Source of the DNA: Pelomonas sp966111775
GTDB lineage: Bacteria; Pseudomonadota; Gammaproteobacteria; Burkholderiales; Burkholderiaceae_C
DNA length: 64,000 bases
NCBI GenBank assembly: GCA_966111775.1
Contig: CBHWBD010000002.1
Location: forward strand, 23,612 to 87,611
Direction: 5' to 3'
Of this stretch, positions 51,201-59,533 are shown piece after piece. The position numbers and the translations under genes were made by a program. Position 1 is the first letter of the stretch. The number at the start of each line of letters is the position of its first letter. The notes under the pieces are model-generated. The model saw only the letters and a list, made by a program, of their open reading frames with translations. It did no database searches and had not been told where the DNA came from.

Positions 51201-52037
51201 CTAGCGAAAATCGAAGACTTGTCCGATCCAGTTCTTCCGCCGATAGGCGGAGGCGGCGCGATCATCAGGCACCGACGACCGGTCTGGCCAGTTTCTGAAA
51301 CTCAACTGGGCTTCGAGCACGCGCCATTGATTCTGTTTCGGAAGACAGTCAATCTCAAAGGCTCGCCGCAGTCCCGCTGGCGCCAATCGTTGCGAGATGG
51401 GAAGACCCAACGCCCTGACCATATCCACTCCGACCCACAGCCAATGTGATTCGAGGGCGGTACATCCCGCCAGGCGTCGTGCGCTGAGATCAAACGGAAC
51501 CGCATCTCCCAACTCCGCAGCGCAGCGCGGGCAACGCGACTGCGACGCATGCCCTTTTCGTCCGGCCGGTGAACTGGCCACATCCACAGGATGGGCCACT
51601 ATGCGCCGGCAGGTTTGGCAGGATTTCGCCATCAGGCAATTGTGAAGAGGGCAGCATCGCCAATCCTCGAAGCGCCATTGAATGGGAAAGGTCATTGGCC
51701 TACGACTCTTCAGACATAACGGACAGAAGCGGAACCTGCCTTTTCCACCGTCATTCGGCAGGAGCTCAATGCCCAGGCCAGCTCTTGCAATCCTGGTCAT
51801 CGTGCGGTCAGCCAGCATGAACGCGCTCGGTGGCAGGCTGCACTTCCGCCGCATCTCTGACAGTGCGAGCCCGTGGAGCTGGAGATCCGGGTCCCGATCA
51901 ATCCGGATGCCCAGAAAGTCCATCACCTCGGGCAGCGAGCACCCCTGAGCAAGTGCCAGGCGGCTGAGCCAGGCACTGGGTGCCTCGTCCTCGGAGGGCT
52001 CCGGCACGGAAATCGACAGCACCTGTGCAGTGGTCAT
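51201..52037 (-). CDS. tniQ: TniQ-family target selector, second copy
   Basis: A 278-residue TniQ/TnsD-type protein. The N-terminal TniQ part includes 'EAPSAWLSRLALAQGCSLPE'. The zinc-binding centre has 'FCPLCLKSRRP', 'WRCCPLHNCLMAKSCQTCRR' and 'SRCPRCAAEL'. A short C-terminal DNA-binding region follows. TniQ proteins choose the insertion site and recruit TnsC. The ATG overlaps the stop of the first tniQ (ATGA). Two selectors on one element usually means two targeting routes, for example one chromosomal site and one mobile target. Confidence 0.85.
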   Translation of the reverse strand: MTTAQVLSISVPEPSEDEAPSAWLSRLALAQGCSLPEVMDFLGIRIDRDPDLQLHGLALSEMRRKCSLPPSAFMLADRTMTRIARAGLGIELLPNDGGKGRFRFCPLCLKSRRPMTFPIQWRFEDWRCCPLHNCLMAKSCQTCRRIVAHPVDVASSPAGRKGHASQSRCPRCAAELGDAVPFDLSARRLAGCTALESHWLWVGVDMVRALGLPISQRLAPAGLRRAFEIDCLPKQNQWRVLEAQLSFRNWPDRSSVPDDRAASAYRRKNWIGQVFDFR

Positions 52038-53008
52038 GCGATGAACAACGGAAGTTGCCCTTTGGGCCGGCGCCCGGCTCTGGTTGGTCCAGGGTCCACT
52101 GCGCTTTGAAACGCGCTCAGCAGCCACCAGGCCAACGCATGGTCTTCCCGCGACGCAAAGTCGCTGGCCAGTTGGATCAGGGCGTCCTGATGCGTTGTGG
52201 GTGCAAAGCGCGGAGCGACCGCTGGATCGGCCTCGATCGCTCGCAGCCTTTCCAAGCCGCGCGCGAGCACTGTGCCGAGCGCCAAGGGCGCCGTGCACCT
52301 GGACATAGCCGTTCGGACGGAGCTGTCCGACGTGGCTCGAATCCCCATCGCTTCGATGACCCTGAACGCGCCATCAGCGCTGAGGTGGGTGATCGCTGCC
52401 GGCAGAGCACCCACTGGCTCCGAGGAAGCGGCGATGGCGGGCCGAATCTTCGGGCTGACCACTGATTCCAACCAACAGAGCCAGGCCTGAACCGCGCGTT
52501 CACATGGGTGGACGGTTGCAGATGGCCTGAAGGGATAACCGCAGCGGCAGATATCCACATCCGGCCTGTCCCAACCGATGCCCTGGCCGCAGCGCTGGCA
52601 AGACCAGATCAAGCTATAGCCATGCCAGGGACAGCCAACCGTAGCTCGCAGCAGCCAACTCAACCTGAGGATGCCGTGTTCGCGGACGCACTGAGGGCAC
52701 AGCTTGGCGTACAGGCGGTTCGGCACCACCTGCCGTCTGAAGCGTTGGCCGGCCAGTCGCACCCATCCTTTGGCGCCAGGGTCACGGATCACCATGCGCT
52801 CGCCCCACAAGTCCGCATCGACATTGAGCGCCCATGCGATCCCTCGGATGTCGCGTCTATCCATTGGCCTATGACGCTGAAGGCCGAGCCATTGAATGCC
52901 ACGGTCAAACGCAACGCCGTTGGCACGGAACGCCCGCAAGACAAATCCGAGCCCGGATTCAGCCGGCGCGAGTTGCAGCTGCACTGGGAGTTGGCGATGT
53001 TCAGACAT
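52034..53008 (-). CDS. tniQ: TniQ-family target selector, first copy
   Basis: A ~324-residue TniQ/TnsD-type protein starting 'MSEHRQLPVQLQLAPAESGL' (ATG 53008 overlapping the tnsC stop; an ATG at 53014 is also possible). The zinc cluster is 'LCPQCVREHGILRLSW', 'GCPWHGYSLIWSCQRCGQ' and 'DICRCGYPF'. The C-terminal 150 residues are helical and specific, probably for target DNA. It follows tnsC as in Tn7-like operons and overlaps the second tniQ by 4 bp. Only limited similarity to the second copy is visible outside the zinc motifs. Confidence 0.87.
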   Translation of the reverse strand: MSEHRQLPVQLQLAPAESGLGFVLRAFRANGVAFDRGIQWLGLQRHRPMDRRDIRGIAWALNVDADLWGERMVIRDPGAKGWVRLAGQRFRRQVVPNRLYAKLCPQCVREHGILRLSWLLRATVGCPWHGYSLIWSCQRCGQGIGWDRPDVDICRCGYPFRPSATVHPCERAVQAWLCWLESVVSPKIRPAIAASSEPVGALPAAITHLSADGAFRVIEAMGIRATSDSSVRTAMSRCTAPLALGTVLARGLERLRAIEADPAVAPRFAPTTHQDALIQLASDFASREDHALAWWLLSAFQSAVDPGPTRAGRRPKGQLPLFIA

Positions 53009-53951
53009 TGCCATACGGGTTCGGCAGCACGTCGCCGGGGCCGTTGGTTCGATGAAAGGCCAGGCGTAGGTGCTCACGCGTCACGCTGGTCGACGCGGCA
53101 TCGACGGCGATCAGCACGGCCTCGGTCACCAGCCTCTTCACTGCACGTCGGCAGCCCAGCGTGGCAGCGTGAGTCGCGCTGCTCACTGCTGGCTCGGCCA
53201 GCATTGCCATGTCGATTGCTTGGACACGCGCAAGCTCTCTTAGGAATGCTGCCCAACTGGCGTCGTTGCCAAAATGCTCAAGGGCGATACGGACCGACAC
53301 CCGGTCAGCGAGCGCGCGATCCACATGCTCAAGGCTCTGCAGACGTAGGTCACCCAAGATCCCGAGTGCGACCTTGCCGCGGTCCATCAACTCGCGCAGG
53401 ATGTTTGCAGCCGATGTGTCACGATCATCCGCGATACGCCCGCGGCCTCGAAGCGCTAGGCACTGCGCCTCGTCAACGAAGACCATGCGCGTCCCTTTTT
53501 GCTGCATCGCCTCGAATGCGATGTCTCGCATGGGGGCGACGCGGTCCGGCTTGACGTTGATGAACGGGTGCCCCAGCGCATCGAGTAGCTGGGAGACGAC
53601 GAGCGCCGCTGAAGCGCCAGGCCGAAGGCGCAGCGAGACCGCGCCGAAGCCGTCAACGACGCCGGGCATCGATGGCAACGACTTCGTGAAATAGTCGGCG
53701 ACGCTGGTCTTGGATGAGCCCGGCGGGCCCGTCAGCAGCACTCCCTGAGGAATATCGAACTCTCGCGAGAGCTGACAGGCGCGATCGAAGGCCGCTAAGA
53801 CAGCCTTGAGGTCAGGGAACAAAATGTATTTGCGGGTGACCTCGCGCGCGACGCTGAGCGCCTTGACCGAATACATGGCCATCTGGCGTGCTCGGATCTG
53901 ACGCTCTTCATCGTTCCAGTCGTCAGAGGGATCGATCACATCAAGCGACAT
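53001..53951 (-). CDS. tnsC: TnsC/TniB-type AAA+ transposition regulator
   Basis: A 316-residue AAA+ ATPase with Walker A 'GPPGSSKTS' (75-83) and Walker B 'MVFVDEAQ' (156-163), followed by sensor-like 'LGILGDLRLQSLEHVDRALA'. TnsC polymerises on target DNA and links the target selector to the transposase. The short form without long tails is closer to TniB than to Tn7 TnsC. The ATG at 53951 follows GAGG and lies 8 bp after the tnsB stop. The 3' end overlaps the first tniQ. Confidence 0.9.
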   Translation of the reverse strand: MSLDVIDPSDDWNDEERQIRARQMAMYSVKALSVAREVTRKYILFPDLKAVLAAFDRACQLSREFDIPQGVLLTGPPGSSKTSVADYFTKSLPSMPGVVDGFGAVSLRLRPGASAALVVSQLLDALGHPFINVKPDRVAPMRDIAFEAMQQKGTRMVFVDEAQCLALRGRGRIADDRDTSAANILRELMDRGKVALGILGDLRLQSLEHVDRALADRVSVRIALEHFGNDASWAAFLRELARVQAIDMAMLAEPAVSSATHAATLGCRRAVKRLVTEAVLIAVDAASTSVTREHLRLAFHRTNGPGDVLPNPYGNV

Positions 53952-53959
53952 GGCGGCCC

Positions 53960-55900
53960 TCAGTACAGGTCGACGGTTTCGAAGTCCGCGGCGCACAAAG
54001 GCACTGCCGCGGCTGGAGGCGGGCTGGGCAGCGCTGCTTCGCTATGCGCTGCCGTTGCCTCAAAGTTGCCGAGTACCCGAGCCGACGAATAGCCCGCGAA
54101 GGCTGCGGCCAGCTTTCGGTCAGAGCTGGTTTTCCATGCGCCGGATTCCATCCAATGGCTGTGCAGCTCCAAGCGGGCCCGTTCGAGGTACTCGACGGCA
54201 CCCTTGCCCTTGAGCTCCTCGCGCGCATACCTCCTGATCATGAGATGCTGATTCCAGCTCAGCCCGCGCGTGTAGTCTGGCCACCGGCATGCGCTGCCAA
54301 CCCATTGCGCCGTCACCGGGTCTTGCACCCAGATCTGACTCATCTCGTCAGGATCCCACTTCACCAGCGTCTTGAAGGGCCTGCCCATATGCCTGCGCAT
54401 GTCATTCAGCTCTGGCCCGCCGTACGGCAGACCACGCAGCTCGACGCCGCCTGGCCCGACCGTCATCGATTTCGACAACGCGGAGGCCATGCGCAAGGCT
54501 TCCATGTCGCGCGGGAAGTGCACCGGCGGCTGGCGTTCAATGCCGTCTACAAACAGGTCATAGGGCCGGGCCAGCTTGCGCTGATTGATGTGGAACGGAT
54601 GCACGTCCACGACGAACTTGACCATTCCGCGCACGAAGTCCGAGAACATCATGGCGGCCCCTTTGATCGGGTCGATTTCAACAACGTTCGCCACCCGCTT
54701 ATGGATACGGCCCTTGATGGCCGTCAGCGTGTCCAGCGTCGAGAAGAAGCGCTCGACGTGCGGCTTCAGCCACGGCGTCCGGACCCGGCAGTACGTAAGG
54801 TCCATGCTCAACTCCCAGCCCATCAGCTGGAAAACCGGGCTGTGAAACTCCAAACCGTTGTCGAGCATGAGATGGTCTGGGATGCCTGCGGCCAGCCATT
54901 GGTGCTTCAACGACAACCCCTGGGTCACCTCATCCTTGAAACGGATAGCACTGCGCAGAGCACCCGAGACACTGGTCAGGCCCGCCCCATAGAAGCTGAC
55001 GTAGAAACCGAGGACATAGCCTGAGTAAGCGTCGACGAGGACTGTCAGCAACGGCCGCCCAAGCGGCAGGCCGGTCCTGTCGCAGACGACCACCCAGTTC
55101 AGTGGCGTGTGGTCCACCTCCACACGCTGCAGCGGGTACTCAGCCGCCGCGCCATCCATGCTCGTCCGACAAACCATCCGAGCCCGGGCTGGTCCGTAGC
55201 GAGCTTCGATGACCCGGTACCTGTCGAGGGTTGCGACGCGTCGGCTCAGCGTCGCGAGACTGATGCGTGCGTCCTTTTCTTCCAGTTGACCGGCACGAAC
55301 TCTGCGCTTGGCCTCGTCGTGAATGACAGCCAGCGTGAAGACCAGCGAATTGCGGTCACGGGTCAAGTAGACGCGCCGCAACACCGTTGCCAGGATCTCC
55401 TCCATCACCTCGGAAATCCGCGGCGGCGCCTTGCTGAAGGCCCTCCTGTCTACGAGTGCGCCCGCATAGCCCTCTGCCTCTTGGAATCGGCGCGCCCAGC
55501 CCATGACCGTCGATGTCGACGGCTTCTTGAGATCGCCAATTCGGGCCGCGACTGTGTCGACTACCCGGCCTATTTTTCGGCGCATGCCAAGGGACACATG
55601 GGCCTTTATCAGCCCGCTGACATAGGCAAGCCGTCGCTCCAACTCCTTCCTGACCTCTGGCTTCAATGTGGCAATCACCTGAACCTGCGGGGCCCGATCC
55701 CTATCCGCGCCGCCACCCTGATCCACGAGGGCCATCCGGCCGTCCCATACCCGCCGCGTTAGATCCGACTTGGAATAGATGGTCTGCAGGCGCGTTTCGC
55801 AGTCCTCAAGCGCCACCTTGCCGTTGGGCAGCTCGCGTACCAGTTCCAGCGTCCGTGCGCCACGGCGAAACATCAAGCCAGCTCGCAAGCAAAAGGTCAT
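53960..55900 (-). CDS. tnsB: TnsB/TniA-type DDE transposase
   Basis: A 646-residue transposase with winged-helix/HTH regions at the N-terminus (~1-160) and a DDE RNase-H core: D263 in 'RVEVDHTPL', D347 in 'LMLDNGLEF' and E383 in 'LKPHVERFFSTL', i.e. DD35E spacing. A Mu-transposase-like beta-barrel ('LYDLFVDGIERQPP'-type region) and a C-terminal tail that would contact TnsC complete it. It binds the ~20-bp end sites and joins 3' ends to the target. The start at 55900 has GGAG 7 nt upstream and overlaps tnsA by 95 bp; a later ATG at 55873 would shorten the overlap. Confidence 0.92.
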   Translation of the reverse strand: MTFCLRAGLMFRRGARTLELVRELPNGKVALEDCETRLQTIYSKSDLTRRVWDGRMALVDQGGGADRDRAPQVQVIATLKPEVRKELERRLAYVSGLIKAHVSLGMRRKIGRVVDTVAARIGDLKKPSTSTVMGWARRFQEAEGYAGALVDRRAFSKAPPRISEVMEEILATVLRRVYLTRDRNSLVFTLAVIHDEAKRRVRAGQLEEKDARISLATLSRRVATLDRYRVIEARYGPARARMVCRTSMDGAAAEYPLQRVEVDHTPLNWVVVCDRTGLPLGRPLLTVLVDAYSGYVLGFYVSFYGAGLTSVSGALRSAIRFKDEVTQGLSLKHQWLAAGIPDHLMLDNGLEFHSPVFQLMGWELSMDLTYCRVRTPWLKPHVERFFSTLDTLTAIKGRIHKRVANVVEIDPIKGAAMMFSDFVRGMVKFVVDVHPFHINQRKLARPYDLFVDGIERQPPVHFPRDMEALRMASALSKSMTVGPGGVELRGLPYGGPELNDMRRHMGRPFKTLVKWDPDEMSQIWVQDPVTAQWVGSACRWPDYTRGLSWNQHLMIRRYAREELKGKGAVEYLERARLELHSHWMESGAWKTSSDRKLAAAFAGYSSARVLGNFEATAAHSEAALPSPPPAAAVPLCAADFETVDLY

Positions 55901-56513
55901 CGGTTTTCTCCATGTGTTGAGGCAGCGTCAGCAGGTCGCTGGCGCCGATGCGGTTCTTGAAGGTCAGCTGCCGACGGGCGATCAGGTGATAGATCAGCTC
56001 ATGCGGCACAAGGGCACGCATGGCCAGCGTCGCCATGGGGTAGCCCTCTGGATGGGCACGGACTTCGGCCAGAACTCTTTCGAGCACTTCGACGGGTGGC
56101 TGCGCTTTGCCGTAGCGGTGAAGCAGCTCTGCGTACCGATGCTGGTCGCGCCGACGCAGCGACACGTTGGAGATGGCGTAGAAGCGCGCACCCTCGGCGT
56201 GCAGGTGTGCAGCGGCCTCGTTGAACTGAGCCCGGTACTTGTCGAAGCGCGCTTCGAGCTTGACCTCCCAGTACGACACCGCTCCGCTCTGGCACTCGAC
56301 GCGATAGTCCGGTGTGAACTTCTTGCCGCCGAGTTCTAGGGTGCAGGGCTGCGCCACGATGTGCCTAACCGTTGGACATAGCGCGGCCAAGCGCACGAAG
56401 TCGGCCTCGGTCGAGGCCTCTGCTTGGACCGGCGCGGCGAGCGAGCGGATGTTGAGCACGTGGACGGTGCGCGGCGTCGTGGGCTTGATGAGCCGACGGA
56501 CGGGGGCGGTCAT
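55806..56513 (-). CDS. tnsA: TnsA-type 5'-strand endonuclease
   Basis: A 235-residue protein with a restriction-like nuclease core: 'KKFTPDYRVE' (D69) and 'SYWEVKLEAR' (E83-x-K85), preceded by an acidic helix near residue 36. This is the TnsA pattern. The C-terminal winged-helix-like part ('HELIYHLIARRQLTFKNRIG') would bind TnsC. With TnsA the element can cut both strands and move by cut-and-paste rather than by replication. It is the first gene of the tns operon; GAGG precedes the ATG. It overlaps tnsB unusually far. Confidence 0.88.
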   Translation of the reverse strand: MTAPVRRLIKPTTPRTVHVLNIRSLAAPVQAEASTEADFVRLAALCPTVRHIVAQPCTLELGGKKFTPDYRVECQSGAVSYWEVKLEARFDKYRAQFNEAAAHLHAEGARFYAISNVSLRRRDQHRYAELLHRYGKAQPPVEVLERVLAEVRAHPEGYPMATLAMRALVPHELIYHLIARRQLTFKNRIGASDLLTLPQHMEKTDDLLLASWLDVSPWRTDAGTGTRAAQRQGGA

Positions 56514-56742
56514 GGCACCACCTCGCCACGACGGACGCAGCGAGCCACCAGGAGGGGCGATAAGGGCGCAAGGATGACGGGCACGCGTGGGCAGGCGTGC
56601 CGAAGACTGGGCTTCCGCATGGGCGGTCCTTTCAAAACGAAGGGATGAGTTCGCCCAGCTACCCCGAGGCTTGACGCCTTAGAGCACGCGGCCCATACTG
56701 GCCATACCAAGTCCCCACTTGATCTGGCCTTAGGGTCGGACG
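56514..56742. other. Upstream region of the tns operon
   Basis: About 230 bp upstream of tnsA that should contain its promoter. No gene is supported; no TnsB-type sites were recognised here, in keeping with the right end lying much further away at 61015. Confidence 0.5.
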
Positions 56743-56770
56743 CAAAACCCGAGGTTGCCCTCGGGTTTTG
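56743..56770. terminator. Hairpin terminator, 12-bp stem
   Basis: A perfect 12-bp stem (56743-56754 with 56759-56770) and loop TTGC, with A/T runs at the stem base on both strands. It lies 76 bp downstream of the minus-strand gene at 56846 and separates it from the tns operon. Confidence 0.8.
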
Positions 56771-56845
56771 TCGTTTCTGAGCACGAAAAGTTGGTTGCGC
56801 TCGGTAGCAGGCTCCTTTCTGCGCGGTGGATCTGGCTGCTGCTGC

Positions 56846-57199
56846 TCAGCTGCAGCTCGCCTCAAGGGCATCGGGCCGAGCGGCGCGCGCGCCGGCCGGC
56901 ATCGCGTCGGCCGCCGACGAAAGGGCCTCGCCTTGCTGACCTTGTTCTGGCCCGTCTGACACGGCTGCGCACTGAGCCAGCCAATGCGCGACATCACGGG
57001 TCAGCGCGAACTTGCCACGTCTGTTCTCGATGCTGAAGAGCCTCACGCCAACCTGATTGCGGAGTGCGGCCTGACGCATGCCAGCGGCCGAAGGGAAGCC
57101 CAGCGCCTGGTAGAGCGCGGAGCCGCCAAGTAGCGGCCCGTACTGCATCAGCATCTGTCGTTGCATCTCGTTCGCCAGCGTCGTGTCTGGTTTCCTCAT
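56846..57199 (-). CDS. Small putative DNA-binding protein (117 aa)
   Basis: A 117-residue protein whose middle part, 'LLGGSALYQALGFPSAAGMR' then 'VRLFSIENRRGKFALTRDVA' and 'HWL', resembles the winged-helix/excisionase-like small proteins found on plasmids and transposons. The C-terminal 40 residues are low-complexity (Ala/Gly/Asp). It is divergent from the 378-aa gene (102 bp between starts) and could regulate that operon. No firm family assignment. Confidence 0.6.
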   Translation of the reverse strand: MRKPDTTLANEMQRQMLMQYGPLLGGSALYQALGFPSAAGMRQAALRNQVGVRLFSIENRRGKFALTRDVAHWLAQCAAVSDGPEQGQQGEALSSAADAMPAGARAARPDALEASCS

Positions 57200-57301
57200 G
57201 CGCAGCCTCGTCGTGTGCAGCGCATCGTAGAAACTCGGTAGTTCAAAGTCGACGAGTAACTTCGGCGCTGCAACCGGCCATCACCATTCGCACGCGTAGG
57301 T

Positions 57302-58438
57302 ATGCAAGCCGTTGATTCAGCGAAACTTTCCCTCGTGGAATTCGCGCGGAGAGCCAATTTCGCGTCCGTCGATGACGTTTCGCGTCGCGACCTCACGGCG
57401 GCGGTTAAGACCGTGTACTGGGCCTACGGCCTGTGCCACGCGACGGGCATCTACAAGGCCCATGGGCTTGAGCGCCACTTCGAGCCAGGCGCATTTCGGC
57501 AAAACAAGAACGGCGATCCGTACCGACTCAACAAGTGGTCGAAGTACCTCAAGGGCCAGAACGAGCCGAGATCCGTCCTCGCCTCGGTGCAGGAGATCTG
57601 CCCTGGCGCCAACGGCTGCCTGCGCAGCCCGGTTTGGCCAGCCCTATCGCCGGGCCCACTCACGCGACACCAGATCAGAAGACTCCTGCTGCAGCTGACA
57701 GAGCCGATTCAGGAGCTAATCAGCCGGCATGGCCTATGGCCCTCAAGAACCGTCGCGCCACGCAAGCTGTTCAACAAGACGCTCGCCAACGCACTGGAGC
57801 ATCGCGCCAGCCTCGACACCTTTGGCGCGGTCGTTCTATTGCTGCGCCAGGCCTACGCGGAGGACGACCGGGAGGCAGCGTATGGGTGGAGCGAACAGCT
57901 CTGGCGGATGCTGGTGCTACTTGGCCCCCAGTTCGTTCGCGGCGGCGTGGCCGGCGCGCTCGCCGAACTCATAGAGGCGCGCATCATGCCGATGGCCGAT
58001 CTCGATGGCATCCGCTTCGGATTTCCGCCTGGGCACTACATGAAGGTCGTCGTCGCGTTCACGAAAGCGCGCACCCTCGCTGTGAGGCTCTACCTCACAG
58101 GCAGGCCGCCACATAGCCATTGGCAGTGGGTTTCCATGGGGCGACGCCTCCTGACGCCAGATTTGGGCTGGGACTATCGTTTCGCCTTCAACCCGATCCG
58201 TCTGATTGACAAGGACGCGTGGCTGCTCGGCCAAGCTGAGCCAGCGCCAGGTGAAGCGCGATATGAACAGCACGGTCGCTGGTGCCACGAATGGGCCCTG
58301 AACATGCTGAGCCGTGGCGGTCATCCGACGTTGCCGCCAGAGGCCGTATGGACAGGGCAGGACTTGTGGGCCACCGATCCCGACGATCCAGTTACGCTGA
58401 TGCTCGCCAAGCGTGAGGCGTCACGGAGTACCCATTGA
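57302..58438 (+). CDS. Unknown protein opening the ubiquitin-like operon (378 aa)
   Basis: A 378-residue soluble protein with no recognised domain. The N-terminal third is basic and helical ('RHFEPGAFRQNKNGDPYRLN', 'KWSKYLKGQNEP'), reminiscent of DNA- or substrate-binding regions of defence proteins. The middle contains 'FGAVVLLLRQAYAEDD' and 'WRMLVLLGPQFVRG'. Its last codons overlap the histidine phosphatase gene (4 bp), so both are one transcript with the ubiquitin-like genes. It may be a sensor, target or regulator of the conjugation system; this is only positional inference. Confidence 0.65.
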   Translation: MQAVDSAKLSLVEFARRANFASVDDVSRRDLTAAVKTVYWAYGLCHATGIYKAHGLERHFEPGAFRQNKNGDPYRLNKWSKYLKGQNEPRSVLASVQEICPGANGCLRSPVWPALSPGPLTRHQIRRLLLQLTEPIQELISRHGLWPSRTVAPRKLFNKTLANALEHRASLDTFGAVVLLLRQAYAEDDREAAYGWSEQLWRMLVLLGPQFVRGGVAGALAELIEARIMPMADLDGIRFGFPPGHYMKVVVAFTKARTLAVRLYLTGRPPHSHWQWVSMGRRLLTPDLGWDYRFAFNPIRLIDKDAWLLGQAEPAPGEARYEQHGRWCHEWALNMLSRGGHPTLPPEAVWTGQDLWATDPDDPVTLMLAKREASRSTH

Positions 58439-59064
58439 CCAAAGTCATTTGCTGTCGCCACGGGCAGAGCGTGGCCAACGCTGGCGCGGCAACGTCTGAC
58501 CCTCTGGCGATCCCCCTGACCGAGCAGGGCCGACGCCAAGCTGAGGAAGTGGCGTTGCGATGGGAGCACGAGCCTGGCCTGATCGTGGTCTCGCCGGCAG
58601 AGAGGGCGCAAGCCACTGCCGCGCCGACGCTGCGGCGCTTTCCGCACGTGCCGCATGAAGAGTGGCCCATCCACGAGTTCACCTATCTGGCCCCTTCGAG
58701 GTGCGCAGGAACAACCGCGGACCAGCGTCGCGGGTGGGTTGAGGCCTACTGGGCTCAGGCTGACGCAACCTACGTCGATGGAGCGGGCGCGGAGAGCTTC
58801 GCGGCGTTCATCCTCCGCGTAGATCAGGCAATCAACGCCTTGTACCGGCCAAACCTCTGTGCGAATCGGCCAGCATTGCTATTTGGGCATGGCCAGTTCA
58901 TCAACGCCATGCGCTGGAGGTTCACCCAGCTCAGTGACCTCATCCGCACGGACGGCGCGCAACAGATGCCCGCATTCAGAGCCTTTGATCTGAAACACCC
59001 CGTGGGAAATTGCGAACCAATTCCCCTGGACCTTGTGACTGCACCTACACGACCGAGCAACTGA
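58435..59064 (+). CDS. Histidine phosphatase family protein
   Basis: A ~209-residue phosphoglycerate-mutase-like phosphatase. 'KVICCRHGQSVANAG' gives the RHG nucleophile motif (R8-H9-G10), with 'VVSPAERAQATAAP' and the second catalytic His in 'LLFGHGQFINAMRW'. It hydrolyses phosphate esters; the substrate is unknown. It starts at a TTG overlapping the previous stop. Its 3' end overlaps the frame of the ubiquitin-like fragment by about 55 bp, and the junction near 59035 looks like a recombination scar, so its last residues may not be original. Confidence 0.82.
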   Translation: MTKVICCRHGQSVANAGAATSDPLAIPLTEQGRRQAEEVALRWEHEPGLIVVSPAERAQATAAPTLRRFPHVPHEEWPIHEFTYLAPSRCAGTTADQRRGWVEAYWAQADATYVDGAGAESFAAFILRVDQAINALYRPNLCANRPALLFGHGQFINAMRWRFTQLSDLIRTDGAQQMPAFRAFDLKHPVGNCEPIPLDLVTAPTRPSN

Positions 59065-59207
59065 TCGCCATCTTCAAGGTCGAAGCGGGCTACATCCTCG
59101 ACCTGTGGGTCGACGGCAAGATGGTCGAGCTGAAGCCCGGGCAGGAGCTGAAGCTCAAGGCCGGCATGCACTTCGCGTCGCACCCGCCGCGGGGGCAGTC
59201 GTCGTGA
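59010..59207 (+). pseudogene. Ubiquitin-like protein (multi-ubiquitin type), probably 5' truncated
   Basis: The frame encodes the helix and C-terminal strands of a beta-grasp Ubl: 'TTEQLIAIFKVEAGYILDLW', 'VDGKMVELKPGQELKLKAGM' and the tail 'HFASHPPRGQSS'. The first beta hairpin (about 20-25 residues) is missing: upstream in this frame only 'PGPCDC' and a stop at 58986 are found, inside the phosphatase gene. It either lost its start by deletion or begins at a weak TTG (59010). The GTG of the E2 gene overlaps its stop, as expected of an intact operon. The C-terminus has no di-glycine end. Confidence 0.6.
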
Positions 59208-59533
59208 GCGCCGCGCAGCTCAGCGCGCTGCAGGCCATCGTGCCCAGCGCGGAAGCGTTCCAGGAGGGGGGCCGCCTGCTGGCCTTCCTGCCTGGCCTCA
59301 AGGTCGAGACGCGCAGCGGCACTGTAGTCTGCGATGCGCTGCTCCACCCCCACGAGCACTCCGGCTACCTGACCCGGCTCTTCCTGGATCGCCAGATCCC
59401 TGGTGGCAGCGCGAACAACTGGACCGCACACACGCTGGGTGGCCGCACTTGGTACGCCTGCTCGTGGCAAGGCATCGAGGCCGCGCTCCCCTGGGTGCAG
59501 ATCCTGATGAACCACCTGAGGGCGTTCCGATGA
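59204..59533 (+). CDS. Prokaryotic E2-like protein
   Basis: A 109-residue protein with an E2-like ending: 'AHTLGGRTWYACSWQGIEAA' has a candidate catalytic Cys (C86), followed by 'LPWVQILMNHLRAFR', similar to the small E2/UBC-family proteins of multi-ubiquitin operons. A second Cys (C43) lies in 'VVCDALLHPHEHSGYL'. It would accept the Ubl from the E1 and pass it to a target. GTG start in GTGA overlap with the Ubl stop; the 3' end overlaps the JAB gene (ATGA). The E2 call rests mainly on context. Confidence 0.7.
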   Translation: MSAAQLSALQAIVPSAEAFQEGGRLLAFLPGLKVETRSGTVVCDALLHPHEHSGYLTRLFLDRQIPGGSANNWTAHTLGGRTWYACSWQGIEAALPWVQILMNHLRAFR

